Positions 1 through 6,177 of a stretch of 7,635 nucleotides of DNA are shown piece after piece. The stretch is taken from assembly GCA_900549855.1 (NCBI GenBank), contig URPS01000068.1, forward strand, positions 1 through 7,635, in the 5' to 3' direction. The notes beneath the pieces were generated by a model. It was not told where the DNA came from. It did not search any database and saw only the letters and a list, made by a program, of their open reading frames with translations. The stretch's first letter is position 1. Each line of letters begins with the position of its first letter. This DNA comes from an uncultured bacterium (GTDB lineage Bacteria > Cyanobacteriota > Vampirovibrionia > Gastranaerophilales > Gastranaerophilaceae). A program made the position numbers and the translations under genes.

Positions 1-46
1 CTTGAATATCGCTTACATATATATAAAGTATATTCTTTTTAAAAAA

Positions 47-75
47 TTGCCTTTTTCTTTTACTTTTGTTAAGAT
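47..75 (+). promoter_or_regulatory. Candidate sigma70-type promoter for ispF
   Basis: A TTGCCT box (47-52) lies 17 bases before TAAGAT (70-75). The -10 box is preceded by TG and one base (67-69), giving an extended -10. Transcription would start near 82, leaving a leader of about 34 bases before the ispF ATG. Each hexamer matches consensus at only four of six positions, and the region is so AT-rich that other boxes can be drawn (for example TATAAA at 22-27). It is therefore a best candidate rather than a firm site. Confidence 0.35.
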
Positions 76-115
76 ATGTAAAGATGAATTTTAAGATGTA
101 GTATTGGAGGGTATT

Positions 116-616
116 ATGGCTGAACAGAAATATAGAATTGGTATCGGATACGATATTCATAGATTGGCTGAAAATAGAGATTTGATTATAGGTGGAGTTG
201 AAATTCCTTACGAAAAAGGTTTATTAGGACATTCTGACGCAGATGTTTTAATTCACGCTATCATAGATGCTTTGCTTGGTGCGCTATCATTAGATGATAT
301 AGGTACTTTGTTTCCAGATACAGATGATAGATTCAAAGATGCTGATAGCATGATTTTGTTACGAAAAGTATATGACAAGGTTCAAGCAGAAGGCTATTGG
401 ATTAGTAATCTTGATACGAATATTATTGCACAAGCTCCCAAAATGATGTCTTATATTCCACAAATGAAAGCAACCTTGTCACCGGTATTGGGCTTAGACA
501 TTACTGATATATCAATCAAAGCTAAAACTAAAGAAAAATTAGATTCTGTTGGCGAAGGACTTGCAATCGAAGCTCAAGCAGTAGTTATGCTTGAAAGAAT
601 TGATGTACAGGAATAA
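116..616 (+). CDS. ispF: 2-C-methyl-D-erythritol 2,4-cyclodiphosphate synthase
   Basis: This cytosolic enzyme of the MEP (non-mevalonate) isoprenoid pathway cyclises CDP-methylerythritol 2-phosphate to methylerythritol 2,4-cyclodiphosphate, releasing CMP. The protein has 166 residues, close to the family's usual ~160. The N-terminal GYDIHRL supplies metal ligands Asp13 and His15, and HSDADVLIHA supplies His47, matching the Asp-His-His zinc site of E. coli IspF. DIGTLFPDTD, IIAQAPKM and the C-terminal KAKTKEKL/GEGLAIEA blocks are also family hallmarks. ATG at 116 is chosen because GGAGGG (106-111) sits 4-5 bases upstream; an in-frame TTG at 104 overlaps that ribosome binding site and is unlikely to be used. 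It is the only complete plus-strand gene in the window and is convergent with fabZ. IspD, its usual neighbour or fusion partner, is not present here. Identification is very secure. Confidence 0.97.
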   Translation: MAEQKYRIGIGYDIHRLAENRDLIIGGVEIPYEKGLLGHSDADVLIHAIIDALLGALSLDDIGTLFPDTDDRFKDADSMILLRKVYDKVQAEGYWISNLDTNIIAQAPKMMSYIPQMKATLSPVLGLDITDISIKAKTKEKLDSVGEGLAIEAQAVVMLERIDVQE

Positions 617-647
617 AAACATAAGATAGTTGCACTATATTGCATAT

Positions 648-682
648 AAAAAACAGGATTACAAAATGTAATCCTGTTTTTT
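648..682. terminator. Bidirectional intrinsic terminator between ispF and fabZ
   Basis: A perfect 16-bp inverted repeat (648-663 and 667-682) has a three-base AAA loop. The core is CAGGATTACA pairing with TGTAATCCTG, with A-runs on the left arm and T-runs on the right. Each strand therefore yields a hairpin followed by a U-tract. It lies between two converging genes, 31 bases after the ispF stop and 16 bases after the fabZ stop, so it should end both transcripts. Confidence 0.9.
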
Positions 683-698
683 ATTTATCATTTATACA

Positions 699-1178
699 TT
701 ATTTCAAAGCAACTGTCATATCAGCTTCGATACAAACTTTGCCATCTACATAACCTACACCGTGGCTCTTGCAGATAGGACCTTTTGCCTTGATTAATTC
801 GATATGCATTTCAAATCTATCTCCAGGTCTTACGATATTTTTGAATCTTACATTATCAACTCCTGCGTACAAAGTCAATTTACCTTTGTATTGTGGCAAA
901 CACATCAAAACAGGTGCTGAGCATTGAGCCAAAGCTTCAAGTTGCAATACACCTGGCATTACAGGGTTGCCAGGGAAGTGACCTTGGAAAAATGCTTCAT
1001 TCATAGTTAAATTCTTATAACCTTTTGCATATTTTCCCGGTACACATTCTGTAATTTTGTCTACAAGTAAAAATGGATATCTGTGAGGTATCATTTCCAT
1101 AATTTGCATAACGTCAAATGATAAAATGTCTTCACCTGCTTCTGTAGTACCGATTTTTACTCCTAATTCTTCTGTCAT
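699..1178 (-). CDS. fabZ: 3-hydroxyacyl-[acyl-carrier-protein] dehydratase FabZ
   Basis: This cytosolic type II fatty acid synthesis enzyme dehydrates (3R)-hydroxyacyl-ACP to trans-2-enoyl-ACP. It is a 159-residue single hot-dog domain. MIPHRYPFLLVDKI is at residues 29-42. FQGHFPGNPVMPGVLQLEAL follows, with the predicted catalytic His67 and Glu81. A short leader of about 20 residues precedes the domain, slightly longer than in E. coli FabZ. AGGAG (1186-1190) lies 7 bases before the ATG and supports the start. The gene is 18 bases downstream of lpxC, so the two are almost certainly co-transcribed. The pairing makes sense because FabZ and the lipid A pathway draw on the same hydroxyacyl-ACP pool. 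Here the two are separate proteins, unlike the LpxC-FabZ fusion seen in Bacteroidetes. FabA is excluded by the overall motif pattern. Confidence 0.96.
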   Translation of the reverse strand: MTEELGVKIGTTEAGEDILSFDVMQIMEMIPHRYPFLLVDKITECVPGKYAKGYKNLTMNEAFFQGHFPGNPVMPGVLQLEALAQCSAPVLMCLPQYKGKLTLYAGVDNVRFKNIVRPGDRFEMHIELIKAKGPICKSHGVGYVDGKVCIEADMTVALK

Positions 1179-1196
1179 TTAATCTCTCCTTTATCT

Positions 1197-2033
1197 TTAT
1201 AATTTTACTAATTTTGTTTTTAATATCTGTGCAACCTTTGTATGAACAGCATGTCCGGCTTCTTTAACTAGAATTTGAGCTCTCATATTCAAAGGTGAAA
1301 CACCTGTCAAATACAAATCGCCAATTAAATCAAGAATTTTATGTTTAATAGGTTCATCTGCTGAGCGTAATTCAGTCGTAAATCCAACATCCTTTAATCC
1401 TACTGTATTATCAATCGTAACACCTTTTGCAAATCCTAACATTTGAAACTTCTTTAAATCTTTATAGAAACCAAAAGTTCTAGCTTCAATTATTTCATCT
1501 AAATTTTTGTTATCCATTGTTACCCAACGATTTTTCAAATCCGGATGGTCATAATTTACTGCATAAGTTATTCTTAAGTCTTTATCCGGTAGAATAACAA
1601 GACTTGTTTTACCATTCAAATAATAAACAGGTTCGCTTACAGTATACAAATCCTTACTTACACCTTCAATACCTGCTTTTTTAAATAATTCAACCCAAAC
1701 TTTTGAACTACCGTCAAAAATTGGCATTTCAGTTTCAGAAAGATAAACATCAATAGAATCAATTCCACAGATTGCACAAGCAGCAATAAAGTGTTCACAA
1801 AGCATAACCTTGTATTTGTAATCACCTAATAATGTTCTGTGTTCTTTACTACAAAGTGTCACGCAATGCTCTGTTGAATACAAATTTTCTATACATATAT
1901 TAAACGGAACATCCGCTCCTTTTGAAAAAATTCTTATATTACCGCCCCTTGAAGGTTTTATTACAACCTTGCACTCACGGTTTTTCATCAACGATTTACC
2001 TGATGTAACTATTTCTGTTTTTATTGTACCCAT
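1197..2033 (-). CDS. lpxC: UDP-3-O-acyl-N-acetylglucosamine deacetylase LpxC
   Basis: This zinc enzyme deacetylates UDP-3-O-acyl-GlcNAc, the committed step of lipid A synthesis. The protein is 278 residues, a little shorter than E. coli LpxC (305). Predicted zinc ligands are His81 (in MLCEHFIAACAICGID) and His231 and Asp235 (in HKILDLIGDLYLTG). Glu80 and His261 (in EAGHAVHTK) match the catalytic acid/base pair, and EARTFGF carries the substrate-binding Thr. PIFDGSS, the usual domain-I end motif, is present. The first ~55 residues are divergent: the standard GxGLHxG near residue 12 reads SGKSLMKNR. The active site is otherwise complete, so the enzyme is probably functional. The start has only a weak CAGGT (2039-2043) five bases upstream. 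The gene precedes fabZ and is separated from lpxD by a repeat-bearing gap, so it may have its own promoter. Confidence 0.94.
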   Translation of the reverse strand: MGTIKTEIVTSGKSLMKNRECKVVIKPSRGGNIRIFSKGADVPFNICIENLYSTEHCVTLCSKEHRTLLGDYKYKVMLCEHFIAACAICGIDSIDVYLSETEMPIFDGSSKVWVELFKKAGIEGVSKDLYTVSEPVYYLNGKTSLVILPDKDLRITYAVNYDHPDLKNRWVTMDNKNLDEIIEARTFGFYKDLKKFQMLGFAKGVTIDNTVGLKDVGFTTELRSADEPIKHKILDLIGDLYLTGVSPLNMRAQILVKEAGHAVHTKVAQILKTKLVKL

Positions 2034-2232
2034 GATTTACCTGTTAATCTATTATTCACTTTGTCTTGGATTATTCGGGCGAGCATAACATTCTAATAAC
2101 ACATGTTTTTGATCTTATAGACCAATGCTATAGCAGAAACCCACTAGCCCCCACCCTAGCCCTCCCCCTATAAAGGGAGGGGATACAAGACTTGCTTTCT
2201 TAAAGTAGGTCGGGTTTTCAACCCAACAACAA
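2034..2232. other. Intergenic region between lpxD and lpxC
   Basis: This 199-base gap breaks an otherwise tight minus-strand gene block. The lpxD-proximal half (2139-2228) is a GC-rich repeat-like element. The lpxC-proximal half (2034-2138) is ordinary AT-rich sequence that could hold an lpxC promoter, but I found no pair of boxes with good spacing. No T-tract follows the hairpins in the lpxD direction, so lpxD has no obvious intrinsic terminator here. Confidence 0.6.
2139..2228. repeat. GC-rich dispersed-repeat-like element with hairpins and a G-tract cluster
   Basis: About 90 bases stand out from the AT-rich surroundings. A near-direct repeat (CCCACTAGCCC at 2140-2150, CCACCCTAGCCC at 2151-2162) leads into a hairpin of CCCTCCC (2160-2166) with GGGAGGG (2175-2181) and an 8-base loop. 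A second hairpin at 2209-2227 pairs GGGTT with AACCC across a TTC loop, with one mismatch further out. Similar CCCTCCC/GGGAGGG and GGGTT/AACCC intergenic elements recur in many bacterial genomes as REP- or MITE-like sequences. That this is one of them is inferred from composition and structure; only one copy is visible here. Confidence 0.5.
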
Positions 2233-3339
2233 CTATTTAGTTTCTACCCCTTCATTTACACCTTCTTCAAAAGATTTTAGAAGCGGTTCATACTTTTTGA
2301 ATTTAGCAATCAAATCGCCAGCATCCTTCATAATCTTCAATTGCTTAATAAATTCTTTTCTAGGTACTGCCGGAGCACCAACAACAATTGACTTAGCAGG
2401 GAAGCTCTTAGTTACACCCGCTTGAGCTGCAATAATTGTATCATCACCAATTGAAATATGGTCTGCCAAGCCTGCTTGACCTGCAATTACTACTCTATCA
2501 CCGATTACACAGCTGCCTGCTATACCAACTTGAGAAACAATCATACAACCTTTACCTATACGGCAATTGTGACCAATCATTACCAAGTCATCAATCTTTG
2601 TATTATCACCAACAACTGTATTTTCTATTGTACCTCTATCAATCGCTGTATTAGCACCGATTTCTACATTGTTTCCAATTTCAACAGAGCCGATTGAAGG
2701 TATTTTAAAGATAACTTGTTGAACATCGTTTTCCTTAATTTCACCATCTTTTCTAGCTTGTTCAATGTTGTTTGGATTCTCTGTCACAAAGCTGAATCCG
2801 TCAGCACCTAGAGAAACTCCGTGATGAAGAATAACTTTATTGCCTACTTTTACTCTATCACCAATACAAACTGATGGGTGGAAGAAACAATCGGCACCGA
2901 TTACAGCACCATTTCCAATATATCCGTTTGCTAAAATCTTTGTATTATCACCAACTTGTGCATTCTCGCCGATTACAACATTTGGTCCTAAAGCTACATT
3001 TTGACCTAATTTTGCTGAAGGATGAACTGTTGCTGTAGGATGAATACCGGAATTAACATGTGGCTCTTCATAAAACATTGTGATTAATTTCATCATAGCT
3101 AATCTTGGTCTTTCGACTTCAATGGTAGAAAATCCATCAATATTAACACCTAATGGTACTAATGCTGCTTTAGCTTTTGTATTAGCAAGATTATTAATTT
3201 CTTCTTCACCTAACGCTAATGCTAATGTATTTTCATCAGCCAAAAGTGGTGGTGCGATATTTGTAATCGCAACGTCTTTTGCTTTTGAAAGCATACCGCC
3301 GGTAATTTGTGCAATTTGTTCCAATGTAAAAGTTCTCAT
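2233..3339 (-). CDS. lpxD: UDP-3-O-acylglucosamine N-acyltransferase LpxD
   Basis: LpxD transfers a hydroxyacyl chain from ACP to the free amine made by LpxC, the third step of lipid A synthesis. The protein has 368 residues, slightly longer than the usual ~340. Residues 1-95 form the uridine-binding domain. Residues 99-325 are hexapeptide repeats ([LIV]-G-x(4)) that build a left-handed beta-helix. A C-terminal helix (326-368) follows. His257 in VMIGHNCRIG aligns with the catalytic His of E. coli LpxD, and GADGFSF (178-184) matches the GSDGFGY loop. Between that loop and KIPSIG there is an extra stretch of about 18 residues (~187-209) relative to E. coli. The length, uridine-binding domain and catalytic block favour LpxD over LpxA. 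AGGAG (3346-3350) six bases upstream supports the start. The gene is 15 bases downstream of rfaE2. Confidence 0.96.
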   Translation of the reverse strand: MRTFTLEQIAQITGGMLSKAKDVAITNIAPPLLADENTLALALGEEEINNLANTKAKAALVPLGVNIDGFSTIEVERPRLAMMKLITMFYEEPHVNSGIHPTATVHPSAKLGQNVALGPNVVIGENAQVGDNTKILANGYIGNGAVIGADCFFHPSVCIGDRVKVGNKVILHHGVSLGADGFSFVTENPNNIEQARKDGEIKENDVQQVIFKIPSIGSVEIGNNVEIGANTAIDRGTIENTVVGDNTKIDDLVMIGHNCRIGKGCMIVSQVGIAGSCVIGDRVVIAGQAGLADHISIGDDTIIAAQAGVTKSFPAKSIVVGAPAVPRKEFIKQLKIMKDAGDLIAKFKKYEPLLKSFEEGVNEGVETK

Positions 3340-3354
3340 AATACACTCCTTTAT

Positions 3355-3822
3355 TTATTTCAAACACTTTTTAATTACGTTCGTTGTAGATTTTCCGGCA
3401 ACAAAGTCGATAAACTCTACTTTTATATTATTTTTGATTACAATATCTCTTTCAGGAAGAGTTTCTAATGTATAATCAGCACCTTTTGTGTAAATATCCG
3501 GTTTTATTGCTTCCAAAAGTTTTGCCGGAGATTTCTCTTCAAATAATACCACATAATCAACACAGCTCAAAGCTGTTAACAATTCGGCTCTATCTGCTTC
3601 ACAATTAATAGGTCTGTCTTCACCTTTAATCATTTTTACTGATTTATCGGAATTTAGCATGACTATAGAATAGTCTGCCAACGCTTTTGTTTTTTGAAGA
3701 TATCTAACATGCCCGACATGCAAAATATCGAAACAGCCATTTGTCGCAGCAAAAGTTTTACCCTCCGCTTGAGCGTGTCTTACGATATTAATAATTTCTG
3801 CTTGAGTAACTAATTTGCCCAA
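3355..3822 (-). CDS. rfaE2: D-glycero-beta-D-manno-heptose 1-phosphate adenylyltransferase
   Basis: This cytosolic nucleotidyltransferase uses ATP to convert D-glycero-beta-D-manno-heptose 1-phosphate to the ADP-heptose, a precursor of the LPS inner core. The 155-residue protein is a single cytidylyltransferase-like Rossmann domain. TNGCFDILHVGHVRYL (27-42) carries the HxGH signature (His35, His38), followed by LNSDKSV, TKGADYT and GKSTTNVI near the C-terminus. It corresponds to the C-terminal half of E. coli HldE; no kinase domain is attached, so a separate HldA-type kinase should be encoded elsewhere. The start is a TTG at 3820-3822, abutting the stop of the upstream small gene, with AGAGGT (3832-3837) nine bases upstream. 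The next in-frame Met is at residue 55, inside the domain, so TTG is the only reasonable start. Confidence 0.92.
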   Translation of the reverse strand: MGKLVTQAEIINIVRHAQAEGKTFAATNGCFDILHVGHVRYLQKTKALADYSIVMLNSDKSVKMIKGEDRPINCEADRAELLTALSCVDYVVLFEEKSPAKLLEAIKPDIYTKGADYTLETLPERDIVIKNNIKVEFIDFVAGKSTTNVIKKCLK

Positions 3823-4029
3823 TTATCTATTACCTCTCATATTATCAATGGATAACTGAATACTGTCTTTTATTCTTTCAAAAGTATCAGCCTGAGATTC
3901 AATGTAAATTTTCTTCTCTATAGGCATTTCTTTAGGAAGAATACCGGATTTTTCAGCTACAATTTTTGCTTTTTCCATTTTTTTGTTTGTCGGTCTAAAA
4001 TTAATGCCGGCTATTTTACTTACTTTCAT
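3823..4029 (-). CDS. Small basic protein of unknown function (68 residues)
   Basis: I do not recognise this gene. The preferred start is the ATG at 4027-4029, whose A is also the last base of the asd stop (TAATG overlap), implying translational coupling. Only a weak GGGG (4038-4041) precedes it. An ATG 33 bases further upstream extends the frame to 79 residues but has no ribosome binding site and lies inside asd. The product is lysine-rich (11 Lys, 4 Arg against 9 acidic residues), has no Cys or His, and shows no signal peptide or membrane segment. It begins MKVSKIAGINFRP, and its last ~30 residues (TFERIKDSIQLSIDN) look helical. The gene ends directly against the rfaE2 TTG with no gap. This tight packing between two essential-pathway genes argues it is real. 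Confidence 0.65.
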   Translation of the reverse strand: MKVSKIAGINFRPTNKKMEKAKIVAEKSGILPKEMPIEKKIYIESQADTFERIKDSIQLSIDNMRGNR

Positions 4030-5042
4030 TAAAACAACCCCATTTCTATTACTCTCTTGCATATTCTAACAGTATTTAATGCTGCGCCGATTCTAATATT
4101 ATCAGCAACACACCATAAAGAAATACCGTTATTAAATGCTAAATTTTTTCTTATGCGTCCAACAAATACAGGATTTACACCACTAGCATCTCTTGTTGTC
4201 GGATATTCAAAATTCTCCGGATTATCAATCACTTTTACTCCAAATGCGTTTTCTAAAATTGAACGAGCTTCAGCAGGAGTAATTGGTTCTTCAAATTCAA
4301 TATCTACAGCTTCCGAATGACCGTTAAAGACTGGCACCCTCGCTGCTGTACAAGAAATCAAAACATTTTCATCAAGATGTAAAATTTTTCTTGTTTCATT
4401 TACGACTTTCATCTCTTCTTTTGTATATCCGTTTTCGCAAAATACGTCAATTTGCGGAATTACGTTGAACGAAATTGGTTTTTTGAAACATTTATTTTCA
4501 AAAGGCTTGCCTTCTAAATTAGCTATCGTATCATTCTTGAGCTCGTTAATTGCGGCAAGTCCTGCTCCTGAAACAGCTTGATAAGTTGATACAATAAGTC
4601 TTTTGATACCAAATTTTTTCAATGGCTCTAATACCAACATCAATTGAGAAGTTGAACAATTAGGATTTGCAATAATTCCCTTATGTTTTCTTAAGTCTTC
4701 ATCATTAACACCTGCAATTACTAGTGGTACATCTTTGTCCATTCTAAAAGCAGAAGAATTATCAATGATTAAACCACCTCTTTTAACAATTTCCGGTGCA
4801 AATTTTTGACTTGTAGCACCACCTGCTGAAGCCATTACAATATCAATATCATTAAAAGAGTCAGGAGTCGCTTCTTCTACAGTGTAATCTTGACCTTTAA
4901 AGGTTACGGTCGTACCGGCACTTCTCGCACTTGATAAAAATTTGATGGTTTCAAATTCAACGTCAAGTTCCTCGGTAATCTTCGTAATCTCTCTGCCAAC
5001 AACACCTGTAGCACCTAAAATAGCGATTCTTGGTTTTCTCAT
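4029..5042 (-). CDS. asd: Aspartate-semialdehyde dehydrogenase
   Basis: Asd reduces L-aspartyl-4-phosphate with NADPH to aspartate semialdehyde, the branch point to lysine/diaminopimelate and to threonine and methionine. The protein has 337 residues, typical for the family. An N-terminal Rossmann fold carries GATGVVG (10-16). SSARSAG (37-43) is the usual NADP-phosphate-binding loop, and SSAFRM supplies the phosphate-binding Arg100. ANPNCSTSQ holds the catalytic Cys129, and FNGHSEAV holds the acid/base His242. All key residues are present. AGGAG lies five bases before the ATG. The gene is 15 bases downstream of dapB, the next-but-one enzyme of the pathway, and overlaps the following small gene by one base. 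dapA, which acts between Asd and DapB, is not in the window. Confidence 0.96.
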   Translation of the reverse strand: MRKPRIAILGATGVVGREITKITEELDVEFETIKFLSSARSAGTTVTFKGQDYTVEEATPDSFNDIDIVMASAGGATSQKFAPEIVKRGGLIIDNSSAFRMDKDVPLVIAGVNDEDLRKHKGIIANPNCSTSQLMLVLEPLKKFGIKRLIVSTYQAVSGAGLAAINELKNDTIANLEGKPFENKCFKKPISFNVIPQIDVFCENGYTKEEMKVVNETRKILHLDENVLISCTAARVPVFNGHSEAVDIEFEEPITPAEARSILENAFGVKVIDNPENFEYPTTRDASGVNPVFVGRIRKNLAFNNGISLWCVADNIRIGAALNTVRICKRVIEMGLF

Positions 5043-5057
5043 TTCATCTCCTATATT

Positions 5058-5804
5058 CTATAATATATTCTCTAAACCATAAACAAAGTTATGTTTTTTT
5101 TCTACATAATCAATTGCTCTCAAAACGCCGTCCATATAACATTCTCTGTTCATTGAGTCATGACGAATTGATAAAAGTTGGCCGTTTGCTCCGAACAAAA
5201 CCTCTTGAGAAGCAATATATCCAGGCATTCTAACAGAATGTATATGGATATTATTATAAGAGTTTGCACCTCTTGCGCCTAAAATAGTTTCAGTTTCTTG
5301 ACAATTACCGGTTGTGAAATTTGTATTTTCACCAGCCATCATCAATGCTGTTTTTACTGCTGTTCCTGATGGAGCATCTTTCTTTTGGTTATGATGAAGT
5401 TCAATAATTTCGGCATTATCAAAATATTTTGATGCCATTTGTGCAAATTTCATCATCAAAACTGCACCGGTAGAAAAATTTGGAGCGATTAAACATCCCA
5501 AACCTTGTTTTTCAGAAAGCTTTTTGAGCTCTTCAATCTGTTCATCAGTAAGTCCTGTTGTACCTATTACTATATTAATACCATTATTTAAACAAAATAA
5601 GGCATTTTCATAAATTGATTTTGGCTGTGTAAAATCAACAAGAACGTCAATTTTCACAGATTCTTTGGCATCTTTTATACTAGCAAATTCACCATCTTTT
5701 ATGTCAATTTTTGCTACTAAAGTTAAATCCTTCGCATTGTTAACGGCTTTGATGACTTCTTGTCCCATTTTACCGTTTGCACCGCATACTGCAATATTTG
5801 TCAT
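5058..5804 (-). CDS. dapB: 4-hydroxy-tetrahydrodipicolinate reductase
   Basis: DapB reduces hydroxytetrahydrodipicolinate to tetrahydrodipicolinate with NAD(P)H on the route to meso-diaminopimelate and lysine, serving peptidoglycan. The protein has 248 residues. The N-terminal nucleotide-binding loop is GANGKMG (8-14), followed by DVLVDFTQP and GTTGL (81-85). The catalytic and substrate-binding block is ELHHNQKKDAPSGTA, with His137, His138 and Lys141. GARG, HSVRMPGYIASQEVLFG and the C-terminal SIRHDSMNR complete the family pattern. The start is well set by AGGAGGG a few bases before the ATG. It is the first gene of the minus-strand block and has its own TATAAT box at 5830-5835. It probably drives asd, the small gene, rfaE2 and lpxD as one transcript. 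Confidence 0.96.
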   Translation of the reverse strand: MTNIAVCGANGKMGQEVIKAVNNAKDLTLVAKIDIKDGEFASIKDAKESVKIDVLVDFTQPKSIYENALFCLNNGINIVIGTTGLTDEQIEELKKLSEKQGLGCLIAPNFSTGAVLMMKFAQMASKYFDNAEIIELHHNQKKDAPSGTAVKTALMMAGENTNFTTGNCQETETILGARGANSYNNIHIHSVRMPGYIASQEVLFGANGQLLSIRHDSMNRECYMDGVLRAIDYVEKKHNFVYGLENIL

Positions 5805-5829
5805 GGAACCCTCCTCTTAGTGTATATAA

Positions 5830-5835
5830 ATTATA
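5830..5835 (-). promoter_or_regulatory. Consensus -10 box upstream of dapB
   Basis: A perfect TATAAT on the minus strand is placed so that transcription would start near 5823. This leaves a leader of about 19 bases containing the strong AGGAGGG. The -35 region at 16-17 bases is only TTATTT or GTTATT within a T-rich stretch, so the -35 is weak. Its place just after an intrinsic terminator makes it the natural promoter for the dapB operon. Confidence 0.5.
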
Positions 5836-5861
5836 ATATAAACACACAAAAAAATAACCAT

Positions 5862-5891
5862 ACAAAACAAAAAGCCGCAATCTGTTGCGGC
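5862..5891 (-). terminator. Intrinsic terminator upstream of the dapB promoter
   Basis: On the minus strand, GCCGCAA (5885-5891) pairs perfectly with TTGCGGC (5874-5880) across a CAGA loop and is followed by TTTTTGTTTTG. This is a standard Rho-independent terminator for minus-strand transcription arriving from the right. It would end either a long 3' extension of the HEAT-like gene or a separate small RNA from the 5892-6000 region. The dapB promoter lies beyond it. Confidence 0.8.
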
Positions 5892-6177
5892 ATTAACTCT
5901 CGTTAGATAAAGGAGTGGAGGAGAAAATAAAGAAAAGAGATTATATTTTATTAATTCCACATTATATAAATTTATAACACTTTTTATATCATATTGTTAC
6001 AAAAGTTTACATGTTTTGTTTTAAATATAAATAGAAAGTCAAGGTGGGGAAAATATAAACAAAATTAGAAGCATGAACGAGCTTGCGTAGAAATTACCTA
6101 ATAAAATGCTTAAAGGCGCTGCACTTCAAAGCAAAATCCCATCAGTTCATGGTACATTTCTTTTAAAATATGACATT
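5892..6177. other. Intergenic region with possible small-RNA locus; no convincing gene
   Basis: Nearly 290 bases between the dapB-side terminator and the stop of the HEAT-like gene contain no open frame of note. Minus-strand -10-like boxes occur at 5983-5988 (TATAAA with an upstream TG, an extended -10), 5961-5966 (TATAAT) and 5940-5945 (TATAAT). A transcript from any of these would run about 70-115 bases to the terminator, through a pyrimidine stretch CTCCTCCACTCCT (5911-5923). No good -35 box was found. The part nearest the HEAT-like gene (6040-6177) shows only weak AT hairpins. Confidence 0.35.

Noticed and set aside
104..115. TTG at 104 as the ispF start
   Set aside because: It overlaps the GGAGGG ribosome binding site that serves the ATG at 116, and the extra residues MEGI are not part of the family fold.
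2436..2697. Plus-strand open frames opposite lpxD
   Set aside because: They lie antisense to the hexapeptide repeats of lpxD; their Tyr/Leu/His-rich and Thr/Ile/Asn-rich repeating composition is a mirror of those repeats, with no ribosome binding site.
3080..3475. Plus-strand 131-codon open frame spanning the lpxD-rfaE2 junction
   Set aside because: It is antisense to two confidently identified genes and has no family motif or ribosome binding site.
5999..6019. ACAAAA/TTTTGT inverted repeat as an operator
   Set aside because: The arms are short, AT-only and of a kind expected by chance in this composition.
5805..6050. Lysine riboswitch upstream of dapB-asd
   Set aside because: A regulated leader would be plausible for these genes, but I see none of the conserved lysine-riboswitch core on the minus strand, and the dapB promoter candidate leaves a leader of only about 19 bases.
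6030..6056. GGTGGGGAAAA-like motif suggesting a riboswitch fragment
   Set aside because: It is on the plus strand, facing away from dapB and into the 3' end of the HEAT-like gene; no supporting stems surround it.
6107..6154. 15-codon minus-strand frame (MYHELMGFCFEVQRL) just after the HEAT-like stop
   Set aside because: It is too short, has no ribosome binding site, and has nothing to distinguish it from chance.
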